Shown: in pieces, positions 47,044-58,209 of the stretch
Numbering within the stretch: position 1 is the stretch's first letter
How the letters are laid out: each line of letters begins with the position of its first letter
Source: Haplosporangium gracile
Lineage: Eukaryota > Mortierellomycota > Mortierellomycetes > Mortierellales > Mortierellaceae
Reading direction: 5' to 3'
Assembly (NCBI GenBank): GCA_015499985.1
Contig: JAAAUF010000026.1
Location: 1 to 64,000, forward strand
DNA length: 64,000 nucleotides
Program-made: the position numbers and the translations under genes
The notes under the pieces: model-generated
What the model saw: the letters and a program-made list of their open reading frames with translations, nothing else
The model's database searches: none
Told to the model about the DNA's origin: nothing

Positions 47044-47728
47044 AATGCATAAGGGAGACAAACAAGTTCACAAAAGTGGGTGACCAAAACAGGGATACTT
47101 TACTCAAAACGATAAAACGGTGCTCTATCCCTAATCTGATTGACCCGATTATCCGCGCTCTCCTTTCGCCTCGTACGCATAGTAAGAGTAACCAAATACA
47201 CAAATACCAAGCAAAAAAGTGACGAGACAAGACCATGAGCGTCTCACGCTACTTTTGGATGTTAAATCGAGAGCGCAGAAGGAGGGGAGTGCAGATGAAG
47301 GCTTCGCAATGTATGACAATTGATAATGATCGCGATCGTTTTGCTGAGGCATTTCTCAGTTGGCTCATTGACACTTGGATGCGGATGAAAATATCGCACG
47401 AATGATCCGGTCGCCAAGTTGGATGCGGTTTTGGATACTATTGTATGGTTGCAAAATGGCTCATTTTTTTTTTTTTCGTGAACCCATGGTTCACAAGTAT
47501 CGATCATCCCATTTTTAGGCCACCCCCATTGCTCCTCTGAGCTCCCATTTGCAATGATGAGTGTCTATTGCTATGGGGGGTTTTTTTTTATTTTATTTTT
47601 TATGTGGAAATGCGAATGTGATATGATAAAAAACAAAACAATAAAATGGTCTAATGAAAAATGCTAAAAATGAAAATAATGCGTATGTGTATGTGTTGAA
47701 TTGGGTATGTTGTGAATATGCCCTAGGT

Positions 47729-49231
47729 TCACACCTTGTCATCACCTTCCTGACTAGAGGTGGTGCTATCTTCCTTCAAGATAGCCTCCTCGCGCTCCTT
47801 GTCGAACCAATGCTTACGCTGTTCCTGCTCAGCCTTCTCCTGTGCCTCTGCCCAGCGATCACGCTTGCCCGACAAGAACCAGGCAGCAGTACCCAGGCCC
47901 AACATCACACCCGCAACCTTGGTCCCAAACGGCGTTCTTTTCTGCTTCTGGTCGGATCCCGAGGACCCGTCCTTGCCTTCCGTACTCTTGTTGCTATTGC
48001 TGCTGCTGTAGCTGGTGGATCCAGAGGTGGTAGTAGCGTCTTTGGTATGGGCCTTCTTCGACGCCTCCGCTGCTGCGGCGGCTGCAGCTGCAGCTTCCTG
48101 TTCCTTAATCGCTACCGCGCGTTCAGCCTCCGCCTGCTTCTTGGCCACCGCCTCACCGGCAGCAGCTTCCTCAAGTCGTTTCTGTTCCTCAGCGTGGACA
48201 CGAGCAGCAGCTTCCTTCTCCTGTTGCTCCTTCACCTTGCGCTCGTTGGCTTGTTGTTCCTTGAGGCGAAGCTCCTTCTCATGTTGATCCCTTGCCATGC
48301 GCTCCTTCTCCAGCTGTTGCTTGTGTCGAGCCTCCTTCTCCGCCTGTTCCTTGTGACGAGCCTCCTTTTCCGACTGCTCCTTGTGACGAGCCTCCTTTTC
48401 CAACTGTTCCTTGCGAAGACGATCCTTCTCCAGCTGTGCCCTATGACGAGCCTCCTTCTCCGCCTGCTCCATCGCCATCCGCTCGTTCTCCAACTTCTGG
48501 TCCTTAAGCTGACGCTCCAGGTCATGCTGAACCTTCAACCTCTCCTCCTGCTCGCGCTGTAACCGCAGTGCCTTGATCTTTGCAGCCTCCACAGCAGCCT
48601 CCGCCTCTGCCTTGGTAAAAGCAGCGAAATCCTGTCCCTTCTTGGAGGCGGGGGTCACGGCCTGTCCACTCCAGGTATGTTGTTCCTCTGAGAGAAGCTC
48701 TCTCTCCTGTTGCTTCATCGCTTTCTGTTCCTGTTCTCGAACAGTCTTTGTCCTAGATGTTGTTGTAGCCGAGGTAGAAGAAGAAGCCTTGGTGGAAGCA
48801 GTGGCAGCAGGAGCAGCGTGATGCTGAGTAGAGTGATGTTGATGGACAAAATGAACGATTCGATCGACGAGATCCTGCTTCCGTCCTCCAATCTTGAGCC
48901 CATTCTCCTTTAACAGCGCCTTCAAATCTTGCACTGTCATGGCTTCCAATTCTTGGGCTGTGTAGTGCGGGACCTGTAATCCTGTCCTGTCAAGAGTTGC
49001 GGGTGTAGATGTGGCATTGGTTGTGGAGGAAGAGGAGGATTCGGTGGCTTCATGGAGGAGGGCTTGGGAACTGAATCGACGGGGTGTTGAGGAGGAGGCA
49101 TAGTTGCGCTGGCGGTGAGGAGAAAGAAGGCTTGCTGAGAGTGGAGAGAGCCATTGTTGATGTTGCTGCCTAGTGAGGATGTGGCGCCGTGTGGCGGAGA
49201 CGACCAAGAGTGTTGACTGTTTGAACAGCAT
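47729..49231 (-). CDS. Mitochondrial SAP-domain coiled-coil protein, Aim34-like (500 aa)
   Basis: Single exon. The first 55 residues are rich in Arg, Ser and Gln and have no acidic residue (FKQSTLLVVSATRRHILTRQ), which fits a mitochondrial presequence. A SAP motif lies at about 98-130 (MTVQDLKALLKENGLKIGGR, then KQDLVDRIV); SAP motifs usually bind nucleic acid. From about 175 to 395 a long charged coiled coil includes 10-residue repeats of the type EKEARHKEQ. Near the C-terminus a single hydrophobic segment (KVAGVMLGLGTAAWFL, about 437-452) is probably a membrane span, followed by a charged tail. Yeast Aim34 is also mitochondrial with a SAP domain and a membrane segment, so I call it similar to that family; the identity is tentative. 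Confidence 0.78.
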   Translation of the reverse strand: MLFKQSTLLVVSATRRHILTRQQHQQWLSPLSASLLSPHRQRNYASSSTPRRFSSQALLHEATESSSSSTTNATSTPATLDRTGLQVPHYTAQELEAMTVQDLKALLKENGLKIGGRKQDLVDRIVHFVHQHHSTQHHAAPAATASTKASSSTSATTTSRTKTVREQEQKAMKQQERELLSEEQHTWSGQAVTPASKKGQDFAAFTKAEAEAAVEAAKIKALRLQREQEERLKVQHDLERQLKDQKLENERMAMEQAEKEARHRAQLEKDRLRKEQLEKEARHKEQSEKEARHKEQAEKEARHKQQLEKERMARDQHEKELRLKEQQANERKVKEQQEKEAAARVHAEEQKRLEEAAAGEAVAKKQAEAERAVAIKEQEAAAAAAAAAEASKKAHTKDATTTSGSTSYSSSNSNKSTEGKDGSSGSDQKQKRTPFGTKVAGVMLGLGTAAWFLSGKRDRWAEAQEKAEQEQRKHWFDKEREEAILKEDSTTSSQEGDDKV

Positions 49232-50064
49232 AGTTGGCTAGTATTCCCTCAATTGTTCCTTGTCGTTGTGCGTTGTTGTGTATCGGATCCGAATTGGTCG
49301 TTATTGTTCCCGAGAGTATGTGTGTGTTGTTGTTTACGCCACGAAATAAATAGCGACAGCTAAATATTCATAACAATAGGAGAGAGCAGTTAGGAAAAGT
49401 TTACAGGTGAATGTGGAGAGCAAGGCGAGCCTCTTTTTTGTAAAAGGCTCATGCAGCAGCGAATCTCGAACGTTCTTACCTGTCTTGGAGAAGAGTAGGA
49501 ATTTGGAAGATTGAGGATCGAAAACAAAAAAAAAGATTTCGAAGGAAAGGAAGAAGGAAGCCAGTGCCCTTAGTTCTATTTTATCTGAGACCCCTCCTCT
49601 TGTCCTTTTGCCCTCCGACCGGAACTTGAAGACCAAAGAGTGAAAAAAGAATAACTTTGACGCGCTTTTTCGACTTTCACTTTTGTATTGATCAGTGTCA
49701 GTAGGCCATGCGATTAAAATCTGGCAAGAAATTCTAGCATGTGATCTACAGGGCAGGTGCAATTCCTCATCACGTGCGTTAAGAACGAGCCAATCATATG
49801 CGTTCACCGTGCAGTATATTTCCTACAAGTGGAGAAGTGATCATTTTGAACAGTTAGACCTTGGAGAAGTACCTTACAAAGACGCCTGGCACCGGTGCTC
49901 ATTAATAGTTTCCTATTTACAGACTCCTTGCGCGTCTGACTATAAAGTTTTCGAAAATAAAAAATAAAAAATGGCGTTACAATTATCAAAAAATGCATAA
50001 AGACGCGTAGAAAAAAGTTGTAAATAACAATTTTGAATTTTGTTTCTCACTTTTCACCAAACAG
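49232..50064. other. Intergenic; expected first exon of the Crinkler remnant not found
   Basis: Contains the 5' flank of the SAP gene. I looked for the usual first exon of a Crinkler N-terminus (a short exon with an LFCLVDG-like motif and a GT donor) and did not see it. The segment just left of 50064 is a T-rich tract ending in CAAACAG, a good 3' splice site. Confidence 0.45.
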
Positions 50065-50387
50065 ACGCCGTTGATGATCTTAGGGTGCTCATCAGTGCCA
50101 GACTAGGAATCGACACACTGTCCAAGGACCTTGCTCTCTGGCGTGTCTCCATCCCAAACATCGACGACAACAACGAACTTCCCATCCTGCTCGACAATGT
50201 AGCCGACAAAGACAAAAAGAAACTCGGCCCAACAAACGATGGTTCTGAGGTGTTTCAGTCTCGGGATAAGCTGCCCAAGAAAACGATCCATGTCATCATC
50301 CAGTGCACTCCTCCAGATAATGCAGATTTGCTTTGTGCTAAATTACGCCTTGCGCATGACCTTGTTTTAACACAACTACGAACGTAA
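50065..50387 (+). pseudogene. Crinkler (CRN) N-terminal domain remnant
   Basis: Behind a plausible 3' splice site (CACCAAACAG) this frame encodes AVDDLRVLISARLG, LALWRVSIPNID, LPILLDNVADKDKKKLGP and LPKKTIHVIIQ, then stops at 50387. LxLWRVSIP and the LPxKxIHVIVQ ending are hallmarks of the ubiquitin-like Crinkler N-terminal domain, known from oomycetes and from Mortierella and arbuscular mycorrhizal fungi. There it is followed by a variable C-terminal domain. Here there is no start codon in the frame, no recognisable first exon, and no effector C-terminal domain before the stop. It is best seen as a leftover N-terminal module; a rare alternative is a short spliced gene whose first exon I could not identify. 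Confidence 0.7.
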
Positions 50388-51643
50388 ACAGATTGCGCCA
50401 TGCTTTTGTGGTTTTTTTTTTGTTCAGCTCGAGCTTCTGTCAGCTATTACATTTCCCAAAAGGGACCAACGGCTGATGGTAAGGATTTCTCTTGATGTGT
50501 GTCGTTTGAACGATTCCTACAGAAAAAATTGAATAAGGAAACGTGCTTCCTCGTATCTCTCTTCTCCTTTACAAGGCCCCTCTTATCCTTGCTTGCTTCT
50601 TTTTCTGACTCTCTTCATCATTGTCTTTCCTGCCTTGTTTTTTTCTCCTCTGTCTCTCTTTCTTTTACATCTTCGCGCAAAATGATATATATGAGAACAA
50701 GCTACAATAAGCAAAGTAGAAATAAAATAAAGAACTTTTGATACTCACGCCTTGCGTATTCACACTACCTTTCCTTCAGCAAAACATATTGAATTTTCTT
50801 TCCAAAAGCAGATATAAAGTCTAGAAGTCCATTTCTATCATCTGCATACAACAAGCAAAGAAAAAGGTGGAGATGGGAGATGACAATATGGAAATACTCT
50901 CTCACATGCCTATTTTGAAGAAACCATCAGACTTCGCTCCTTGTTTTCTCGGTCAATTCTCCTCCAATCTCCTTGAAAACTGGATAGTTATCTTCCTGGA
51001 GACGCTGAAGATAAATCCACTTTAATGAGTGGATGCTAGAAACCAACGTCTGACAGTGAAAAAAGAAAAACAAAAGTATGAAAAGTGGGTGATATGACTT
51101 GAAATTGTTGTCTAGGCAAGTTTTTCACGCGTCTCTACCTTATCATTTGGTGATTGTAAAGTCCATTAAGTTTTTTTCCTTAAAAAAATTACATAGCCAG
51201 AAGCGAAAAAGTATTTTCTAGAAAACCCTACTAATGGACACCATCGAGAAACATCCTTCAAGGGTACTTTTTCCGATTCCAAAGACACCAGGATGACCAT
51301 TCTGGTTGATATCCAAGTCGAACCTTCTCGTCTACGGAATGAATTATTTTGAGCGGCTTTCGAACCGAAGCTGGTTAGACTTGCGACGAGTTCAATCCTT
51401 CAAGTCACATGCCGGAAGAAAGGCCCGATTTAATCGCACGGTCGGCCTGTGTGTGCTGAGCATAAGGACAGTAAACTTGCACGTGATTAAACCACGTTGT
51501 TGCCACGCCTTTTGCATTTTTTTTCCTGAACTTTGTTGATTCAGCTTTGTTGTTTGTCCTTCCTCTTTTCTTCCTTTCCTGCTTCCCCCCTTCTCTCTTT
51601 CCCTCCTCTCCACCTCACCCACACTCTCTCACCCTCCTCAATC
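50388..51643. other. Intergenic, with possible coding relics
   Basis: Contains two short minus-strand stretches that look protein-like. One near 51330-51230 has a GVFGIGKST motif; the other at about 51030-50930 reads WIYLQRLQEDNYPVFKEIGG. Neither has an open context. The 100 bases before 51644 are pyrimidine-rich, the likely promoter of the next gene. Confidence 0.4.
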
Positions 51644-53341
51644 ATGGAAAGTTGCATCCCCGTCTCCGCCACCGTTGGAGACACCACATCCCCACCTCCA
51701 ACAGCAACAACGCCTCTGGCACTCGCCGTAGCAGCATCAGAGGCAACCTCAACAGCCATTACAAGTACATCCGTCGATATGTCGCTCACAACTTCCCTCG
51801 AATCCTCCTGCATCCTCTCCGATCCCTCTTCTCCTGACTCCACTGTTGCTGCTACTGCCGCTTCTGTCCCGGATCTTCATCATCCCTCGCCTTCGAGCTC
51901 CCTCATCGTCGCTGCTGTTTCTGCTTCTTCTTGTTATGGCGGCTGTTCTGATCCTTCTTCAATTGCAGGAGCGGGAGCACCGACGGTTGCGATGACGACT
52001 ATTCACGAATCTTCTTCCCCCTCCAACAATATCAACCCCAACAACAACAACAGCAACAACAACAACAACAACAACAATAACAACAGTACCGACAAGAAGA
52101 AGAAGAGAAGGGTGGTCAGGATAGATATTTATTCCGACACCACCTGTCCATGGTGCTACCTCACAAAGAAGCGTCTCGAGAAAGCCATCCAAGCCTTCCA
52201 CCTCGCCTCTTCTTCGTCTTCTGACTCAGCATCGATCGATACAGGATTAAAGGAGTCAACAGATTCGAGCGTCGTCCACGGAGGATGTTCTTCCAATCCG
52301 CATCCTCCTTCATCAGCGCAGTCGTCTGCTGATCGATCCTTTTCGACCTCGACCTCAATCTCAAACCCATTAACACCAATCAACCCCGCCAATTCTCCTC
52401 GCGAGAAAGAGATCCACTTTGACATCCACTGGCAGCCCTTCCAACTCGACCCCAACGCTCCGCGAGAACCCATCCGGAAATCCAAAATGTACCACCGCAA
52501 ATTTGGTACCGAAAAGGCCCTCCAAGTCCGAGACCGTATTGTGGCTGCAGGGAAGGCGGAGGGGGTGACGTTCTTGTATACGGATCAGTCGTTGTATTCT
52601 AATACGATTAATTCGCATAGGATGATTCGGTTTGCGCGGGAGCGACTTGGGCGTCTTCCTCTTGTTCCTCTTGTTGCAAGAGAGGAAGAGGCTGAGGATG
52701 AGGGAAGGAGGAAGATGGTGGATAGCGGGAACGCATTGGACGGATCACATCATTCTCACGCTCAGCATCAGAAGGACTACTTCCCCACATACATATCTTC
52801 TTCCCATCATAAAGCCTCCTCCTCAGACGAAGAAGAGGAGGAGGAGGAAGAGGTAGACGAATGGGGCGCAAGGATGGAAGACGCAATGGTCGACGAACTG
52901 TTCAGGTCCCATTTTGAACGTGGCGAATGCTCAGAATTCAAAACCCTCATATCCTGTGCAAGATCCGTCCTCCTCCAAACCGCCGCCTTCTCCGCAGCAG
53001 CTGCTGCCGCCCTCACTTTCCCTTCCGCCTCCTCCCTCACAGAAACCAACTCCACCACGCAAACAAACAACAATAACACAAACACCAATGAGAGCACAGA
53101 GGAGGAACACACTCGCTTACTAAAGGCCAAGGAACAGGAGCTGATCGATCAACAGCTGGAAGAACTCGACTTGTACCTCCACAGCGATGCAGGACTGGAC
53201 GAGGTCATGGAAGAGATCCGTGTCGCAAAGGAGGATCTGGGTATGCAGGGGGTTCCCATGATCGTTATCCAGAACGAGTACCTCCTCTCGGGTGCCCAGA
53301 CAGCCAACACTTTTGTTCAAGTCCTCCAACGCGTTATTTAG
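51644..53341 (+). CDS. DsbA/FrnE-family thioredoxin-fold protein with large low-complexity insertions (565 aa)
   Basis: Single exon; the ATG at 51644 follows a CT-rich leader (the frame is open further upstream but Phe/Ser/Pro-rich). Residues 1-155 are Ser/Thr/Asn-rich with an Asn run. The fold begins at VVRIDIYSDTTCPWCYLTKK, with CPWC at 168-171, the FrnE-type active site. It continues after an insertion with IHFDIHWQPFQLDPNAP and VTFLYTDQSLYSNT..SHRMIRFA. After a second long acidic insertion come FRSHFERGE and the C-terminal helix-strand LGMQGVPMIVIQNEYLLSGAQ, where VP is the cis-proline site. Typical relatives are about 220 residues, so more than half of this protein is insertion. The likely role is a cytosolic disulfide oxidoreductase or glutathione-S-transferase-like enzyme; the substrate is unknown. 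It converges with MPH1 over 180 bases. Confidence 0.85.
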   Translation: MESCIPVSATVGDTTSPPPTATTPLALAVAASEATSTAITSTSVDMSLTTSLESSCILSDPSSPDSTVAATAASVPDLHHPSPSSSLIVAAVSASSCYGGCSDPSSIAGAGAPTVAMTTIHESSSPSNNINPNNNNSNNNNNNNNNNSTDKKKKRRVVRIDIYSDTTCPWCYLTKKRLEKAIQAFHLASSSSSDSASIDTGLKESTDSSVVHGGCSSNPHPPSSAQSSADRSFSTSTSISNPLTPINPANSPREKEIHFDIHWQPFQLDPNAPREPIRKSKMYHRKFGTEKALQVRDRIVAAGKAEGVTFLYTDQSLYSNTINSHRMIRFARERLGRLPLVPLVAREEEAEDEGRRKMVDSGNALDGSHHSHAQHQKDYFPTYISSSHHKASSSDEEEEEEEEVDEWGARMEDAMVDELFRSHFERGECSEFKTLISCARSVLLQTAAFSAAAAAALTFPSASSLTETNSTTQTNNNNTNTNESTEEEHTRLLKAKEQELIDQQLEELDLYLHSDAGLDEVMEEIRVAKEDLGMQGVPMIVIQNEYLLSGAQTANTFVQVLQRVI

Positions 53342-53521
53342 ATTTTGCTACTTTAAATCTTTTTACACGAGTATTCACTTTTTTTTGGTTCCACAAGAAT
53401 ATACCCCACATTTTGCATCCATCAAAAGAAAATGGTAAAAAATGTTATGATACACTATTATTACAATGTTACAATTGCACTGGAGCAGTTGTGTCTTGAT
53501 TTCCTAAGAATATCCAAGAGC

Positions 53522-56500
53522 TCAGTCCCAGAGGTCATAGTCGTCGAGGTTGGGCAGGATATCGTCGCCGTCCTCAAATTCAAACTCGTTGTTGCTACTG
53601 CTACTCGGATCGCCCCACAACTGCCCCGTCTTGGCTGCTCGACTCTTCCCCACATCCGCCTGTTTCTTCTGGCTCCGCAGCAATCCCTGACTCCGACCTT
53701 GACTATGCCGTAGTCCTTGCCCTTGTCCTTGTCCAAATGAAGACCATCGCGACTGTCGACCTTGGATACCAGATGGCGACCCTTTGCCAGTCTCACCGAA
53801 CCTAGAGCCAGATAGAGTTCTCGCAGACACAAACCCTTGATAGCCATTCAACACATTGGTAGAAGCCTGGTCGCGCGACCTACTGCTGTCATCAGGGACC
53901 TCGTATCTCTCCCTCGCTTCTCTATCAGCAGGGTCTTTCTCCCACGCATCGTCTTCAGAGCTCTCGATTAACATGACCTTTTGTGACGACGGTGGTGCAT
54001 TGATGGTCCTCAAGCTGCCAGCAGCCTTCGCAGTCGGTGGTGTCCTTGATGATAAATAATCCCGGTCGTCGTCTGCAAAATTAGGCGCCTCCTGGTCCGA
54101 CTGATACCATTGTCCCGACTCGGGTACGGGCGGAATGTCAAAGACATCAAACGCCATTGCCGGTTCCAAAACCAAAGACACCTCATCTACCACTACCTCC
54201 TCCTCATCACCAAGATCATCTTGACTATTCTCAGAGCCGTCATCCTCCGAGGCCGAGGCTCGATACCACGACGTCGGTAATGTCGCTGATTCCTGAAAGC
54301 CAAATCCTCTCTGCGCTCTTGATCCCTGCTCATGCATCGGAAGAGGATTGTCATAGTCGTAGGGCAAGGGTGACATGGTGGGTCCCCGACTGTACCGGTC
54401 ATCCTCCGGGAACCCAAACATATTGTCGAGGCCGCCCATAATCTCCCGGTCAACTTCATCGTCCGAGACAGTATGAAAGTACGACTTGATCGATCCTTGG
54501 GCGGTAGCTATCATAAACTTGCCCTTCTCACCCGACTTGATCACATCTCCAGCTTCGTTCCTGGAAGCCTTTTTCTGCGGCGCCATAGTCTGTTTGCGCC
54601 GAGGTTTGGGCATCACCTTGGGACGATTTTGCCCTCCTCCTCCTGCATTGTGTGTCCGATCCTTGCTACGACCAATATCATCGTCGGCAGTCGTATGATC
54701 CTCTAGTTCCGATTCGCTGAGTACAATTCTCCTACGACGGCCCTCTCGAGAAGAACCCTTGGCGCCTCCAATGCGTCGGCCAAGATCCTCCATCTCGTCA
54801 TCATCCAGCGAGTCGTGAAAAAAATCAACAGGCTTTTTGCTCCTGCTCGAAGAGGACTTCATCGCCGACCTAGGCTGTCCTGTACTGTCGTCATCCTGGT
54901 CCTGATACATATCCTGGTCTAGAGTCGTGGACTTCTCGAGCAGCGCGAGCATCCGCTTGGTGTAAGGGTCCGATTCCTCGGGCGCTAAAGACCTTATGGC
55001 ACTATCCAGTGACTGTTCGACTCGAGCTTTGGCCATCCAGTTGACATTCTTGATATATTCCAATGTCCGAGTTGAATGGCCAACCACGGAGGTCTTGTCC
55101 GGAACCATAGTAGACCTCTTGTTTTTCAACATCGTAGTGCACGCACTGTCAAATGTAATCCTCCGAATCTGTTTCTTGGGCAACCGATACCGCTGCTGAA
55201 ACTGCGCCTGTTCGTCAGGCTCCAAATACGCGCCACGCAGCCGATTCGTCTGTACATTAGGCTCATTATCGAGTCGTTTACGCTTTTTTGCAAGTGCTGG
55301 GTTGACGTAGGTAGGGACGTTGATGTTGACAAGGTCGCAGGTGGGGAGCGGTCCTGCAGGGATGATCTTGGGGTTCTCCGGGTAATACACGATCTGGTTG
55401 CCTTGTGTGATCGCCTTCTGTACTGACTTGTAGGTCGACTGCGACTTTCGATACTTTCCCTCCTCTTGGCCCTCCGCAAGCAACAAACAGATTTTTCCCG
55501 CACGTTTTCGTCCCGTGCGACCCATTCTCTGCAGCTAGTAGCATGTAATGAATACCAGTAAAAATAAAGTTCATTAGCTCACGAAAAAGCACACCTTTAT
55601 GAAAGTCGCTATCTAGGGACAAAGTCAAGAGATTACTTACCATGCGGATGGGCGAAGAGTGGCTGTCATAACAAATGATCAAATCGACATCTCCAATGTC
55701 TAGCCCCTCCTCTCCAATCGATGTCGCAACTAGGACATTGTACTCGCCTTTTTGGAAGTCAGCCACAACCTATGGTACAACAAACAAGAACAAAACTGGG
55801 TATTAGTATCCACCAAGATATCAACGCATTGCGGATCAAATTACAAAGAGGTCAGAGGGGTACCTTTTGTTGCTCCTTTTGAGAAATACCCTTCTTGCCC
55901 TTAGCGGTGGCCTGTCCGATGAACTGCCGGACCTTGATCAAGGGTCGATGCTTTTCCAGAACTCTGCTGATCTCGTCAACCGACTCTCGAAAGTTGGCAA
56001 AGATCATGACGCGTGTTTGTGTGGGAGCGACATGGTTGCCAGCGCCTGCAGTGGTAGACGAACCTTGAGCAGCATCGCTCTTGTCCTGATGATCCATAAA
56101 GTGCTTCATGACAATCGCCACCAATCGCTCAATCTTGGGATGACTAACAAAAGTCGGCTGCTTGACCTTGACCTGAATCTGATCCATCATCCTCATGAAC
56201 TCTGGGTTCTCCTCCATCGCCTTCCGAGCCAACGACCCCTTGATTTCATCATCCTCGTCGTCATCTTGGTTGTTGTTCTTCTTGGAGCCGGCGCCTCCTC
56301 GACTTCTTCCTGTAGCTTCCTCCTCGTCGTCACGATCTGCTGCTGCGTCCCTTGAAGAACGTGGGTCCATGTTGACAAAAAAAGGCCAAATGCCATATAC
56401 GACAAGCAGCTCGTATGCGGCGACCAGACTCATGCAGATGAGGGCGGTCCTCACAATGATGTTCTTGGTGGACGAGTTGCCTCTATTGTCCTGCATATAT

Positions 56501-58209
56501 CCGTTCTTCCCCTGCAAAATGGCGAACCGGCTCAGCTGCGCAGGGTCGGCGGTCCTGATGACACCAAACTTCATGAGTCGCTCCAAATGAGGCCGCATCA
56601 TCCTCACAAATTTGTCCCGAATCTCGCTGATCTCCCTTCCACAGGGAACCACGATCTCGGTGATATTGCGCTTGAACACATAGGCTTGCAGATCCATCGA
56701 ATCCTCTGTCCGCGACTCGATCTTGGCAATCTTGAGATTGGTGACGACTTTTTGGACCGCTCGGATGTCGCTTCCAGGGGTAGCACTCAGTGCCAAGATC
56801 CGGACATCCCGATTGCTGGACTCCAACTCCCGAACGACTTGCGAGTAGGCATAGTTTCCTGTCGCACGATGGGCTTCATCGACCACCAGGCAAACTAGAT
56901 CCGCCGCGGGACAAAGCCCACTCTTGAGGTCGTTGTTGAGGATCTGAGGTGTACAAAAGAAGACCCGTTTCTCCTTCCAGACTTGTTGTCTGAGCGTCGG
57001 GTTGTTTTGTCCTGTCAGCTCCACGGTGGCTTCTTGAGGGATCCCGCAAATGTTGAAACAAGCCTCGATCTGTTGGTTGACAAGGGGTCGGGTCGGCGCC
57101 ATAAAGACGATCTTGGATTTGGGAAACCACCGAAAGTAGTTGAGCATTACTACAGCAGCGATGAACGTCTTTCCAAGTCCTGTAGGAAGTGATACCAGGG
57201 TATTGGTGAAGAGCGCTCGTCGGATGATGTTGTACTGGTAGTCGCGCTTTGGATAGTTGATAGGGTATTGCCAGGTGAGGATCGCCCGGTCATCAATGTC
57301 ATGGTGAGTCGGCTTCTGGGCGGGTTGGACAGGGATCTCTGGGCTCTTGTAGATGTCTGATGCAAAGTCATTGTTTGGGTCGGACCGAGGGATGACGGCG
57401 GTGTTGTTCCTGTTGTTACTGTTGTTTGCCTTCCTCAGTGTCGCAAAGCCGTTGTTATTATTGTTATTGTTATTGTTTCGGTTGAAGTAGGGCGAGGCAT
57501 TGTTGTTCCCGTTGACAGCAATCAGTCCAGATCCTGTCCTTGCCAATTCGCCTTGAATACTGTTATTATTGGATCCATTAGCGTTGTTGTTGGTGGTGAT
57601 GTTGGGTTGATTCTTTGCGCCACTAAATATCGAAAACATTTTTGTCGGCTGCGCAGGCTTCGCCTGCGCTTGAGGAGGGGGCGGTGTGGCCTTGTTGAAG
57701 AACTGTTGACCTTGGCCTTGGCCTTGGCGCTGTTGCTGTTGCTGTTGCTGTGGAAGCCTTGTGTTGTTTCCGGAAAAGAGGTTTGACCGGACATGGGCTG
57801 CAGATGATGAAAAAGACGAGGAAGGTGCGGTAGTGTCCTCGTCCATGAGATCCTTGTCGTCCAACAACAACGCGGCATCGTCCAAATCTCCGAAATCCTC
57901 AAACTCATCCCTCGCCTGTTGTTGCTGTTGTGCCTTGCTGTTATTGGTAGCAAAGGTGTTAGAGTGAGGGGTACTCGTCCTGTTGGACTGAAAAAAGGTG
58001 TTGTTATTTCTGTTGTTGTTATTGTTGTTGAATCCAGAAGTGGACTGATTCCAGTTATTGTTAACAGTTGACTGATGCTGATGCTGATGCTGATGCTGTT
58101 GAGTACATTGAGACTTGTAGTCGTTGGCGAGCATGGCCTTTTCGTCGTCGTCGAGGTCGAGGTCGGCGAGGTCGCCAAAGTCAAAGTCGTCGTCCATGGG
58201 AGAGGCCAT
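53522..58209 (-). CDS. MPH1: FANCM/Mph1-type ATP-dependent 3'-5' DNA helicase (1,495 aa)
   Basis: Three exons, 58209-55864, 55769-55641 and 55534-53522, with 94- and 106-base introns; both joins keep the frame. It remodels replication forks and dissociates D-loops in the nucleus, by family knowledge. Residues 1-300 are acidic, then Asn/Gln-rich. Helicase motifs: RDYQYNI; Walker A LPTGLGKT (341-348); VDEAH (443-447); [22 protein letters not shown]; and [13 protein letters not shown] (from 827) in exon 3. The middle exon encodes [17 protein letters not shown]. The MPH1-specific segment YPENPKIIP lies just after the helicase core. The long C-terminal tail is mostly disordered and holds QGSIKSYF (1171-1178), an exact PCNA-interacting motif, and an acidic end. 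Yeast Mph1 is 993 residues; the extra length is low-complexity. Confidence 0.93.
54476..54499 (-). other. Candidate PIP box in MPH1
   Basis: Encodes QGSIKSYF, matching the consensus Q-x-x-[ILM]-x-x-[FY]-[FY]. It follows a basic stretch (KSGEKGKF) in a disordered tail, a usual setting for PCNA-binding peptides. Function is inferred from the motif. Confidence 0.55.

Larger units (their letters stand above)
45785..47728. other. Convergent intergenic spacer
   Basis: Lies between the 3' ends of the zinc-finger gene and the SAP-domain gene. It holds an A24 run (46371-46394), a G run near 46862-46873 and an 18-base pyrimidine tandem repeat (46981-47043). TTTATT at 47587-47592 reads AATAAA on the minus strand and may serve the SAP gene. 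No coding region recognised. Confidence 0.5.
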
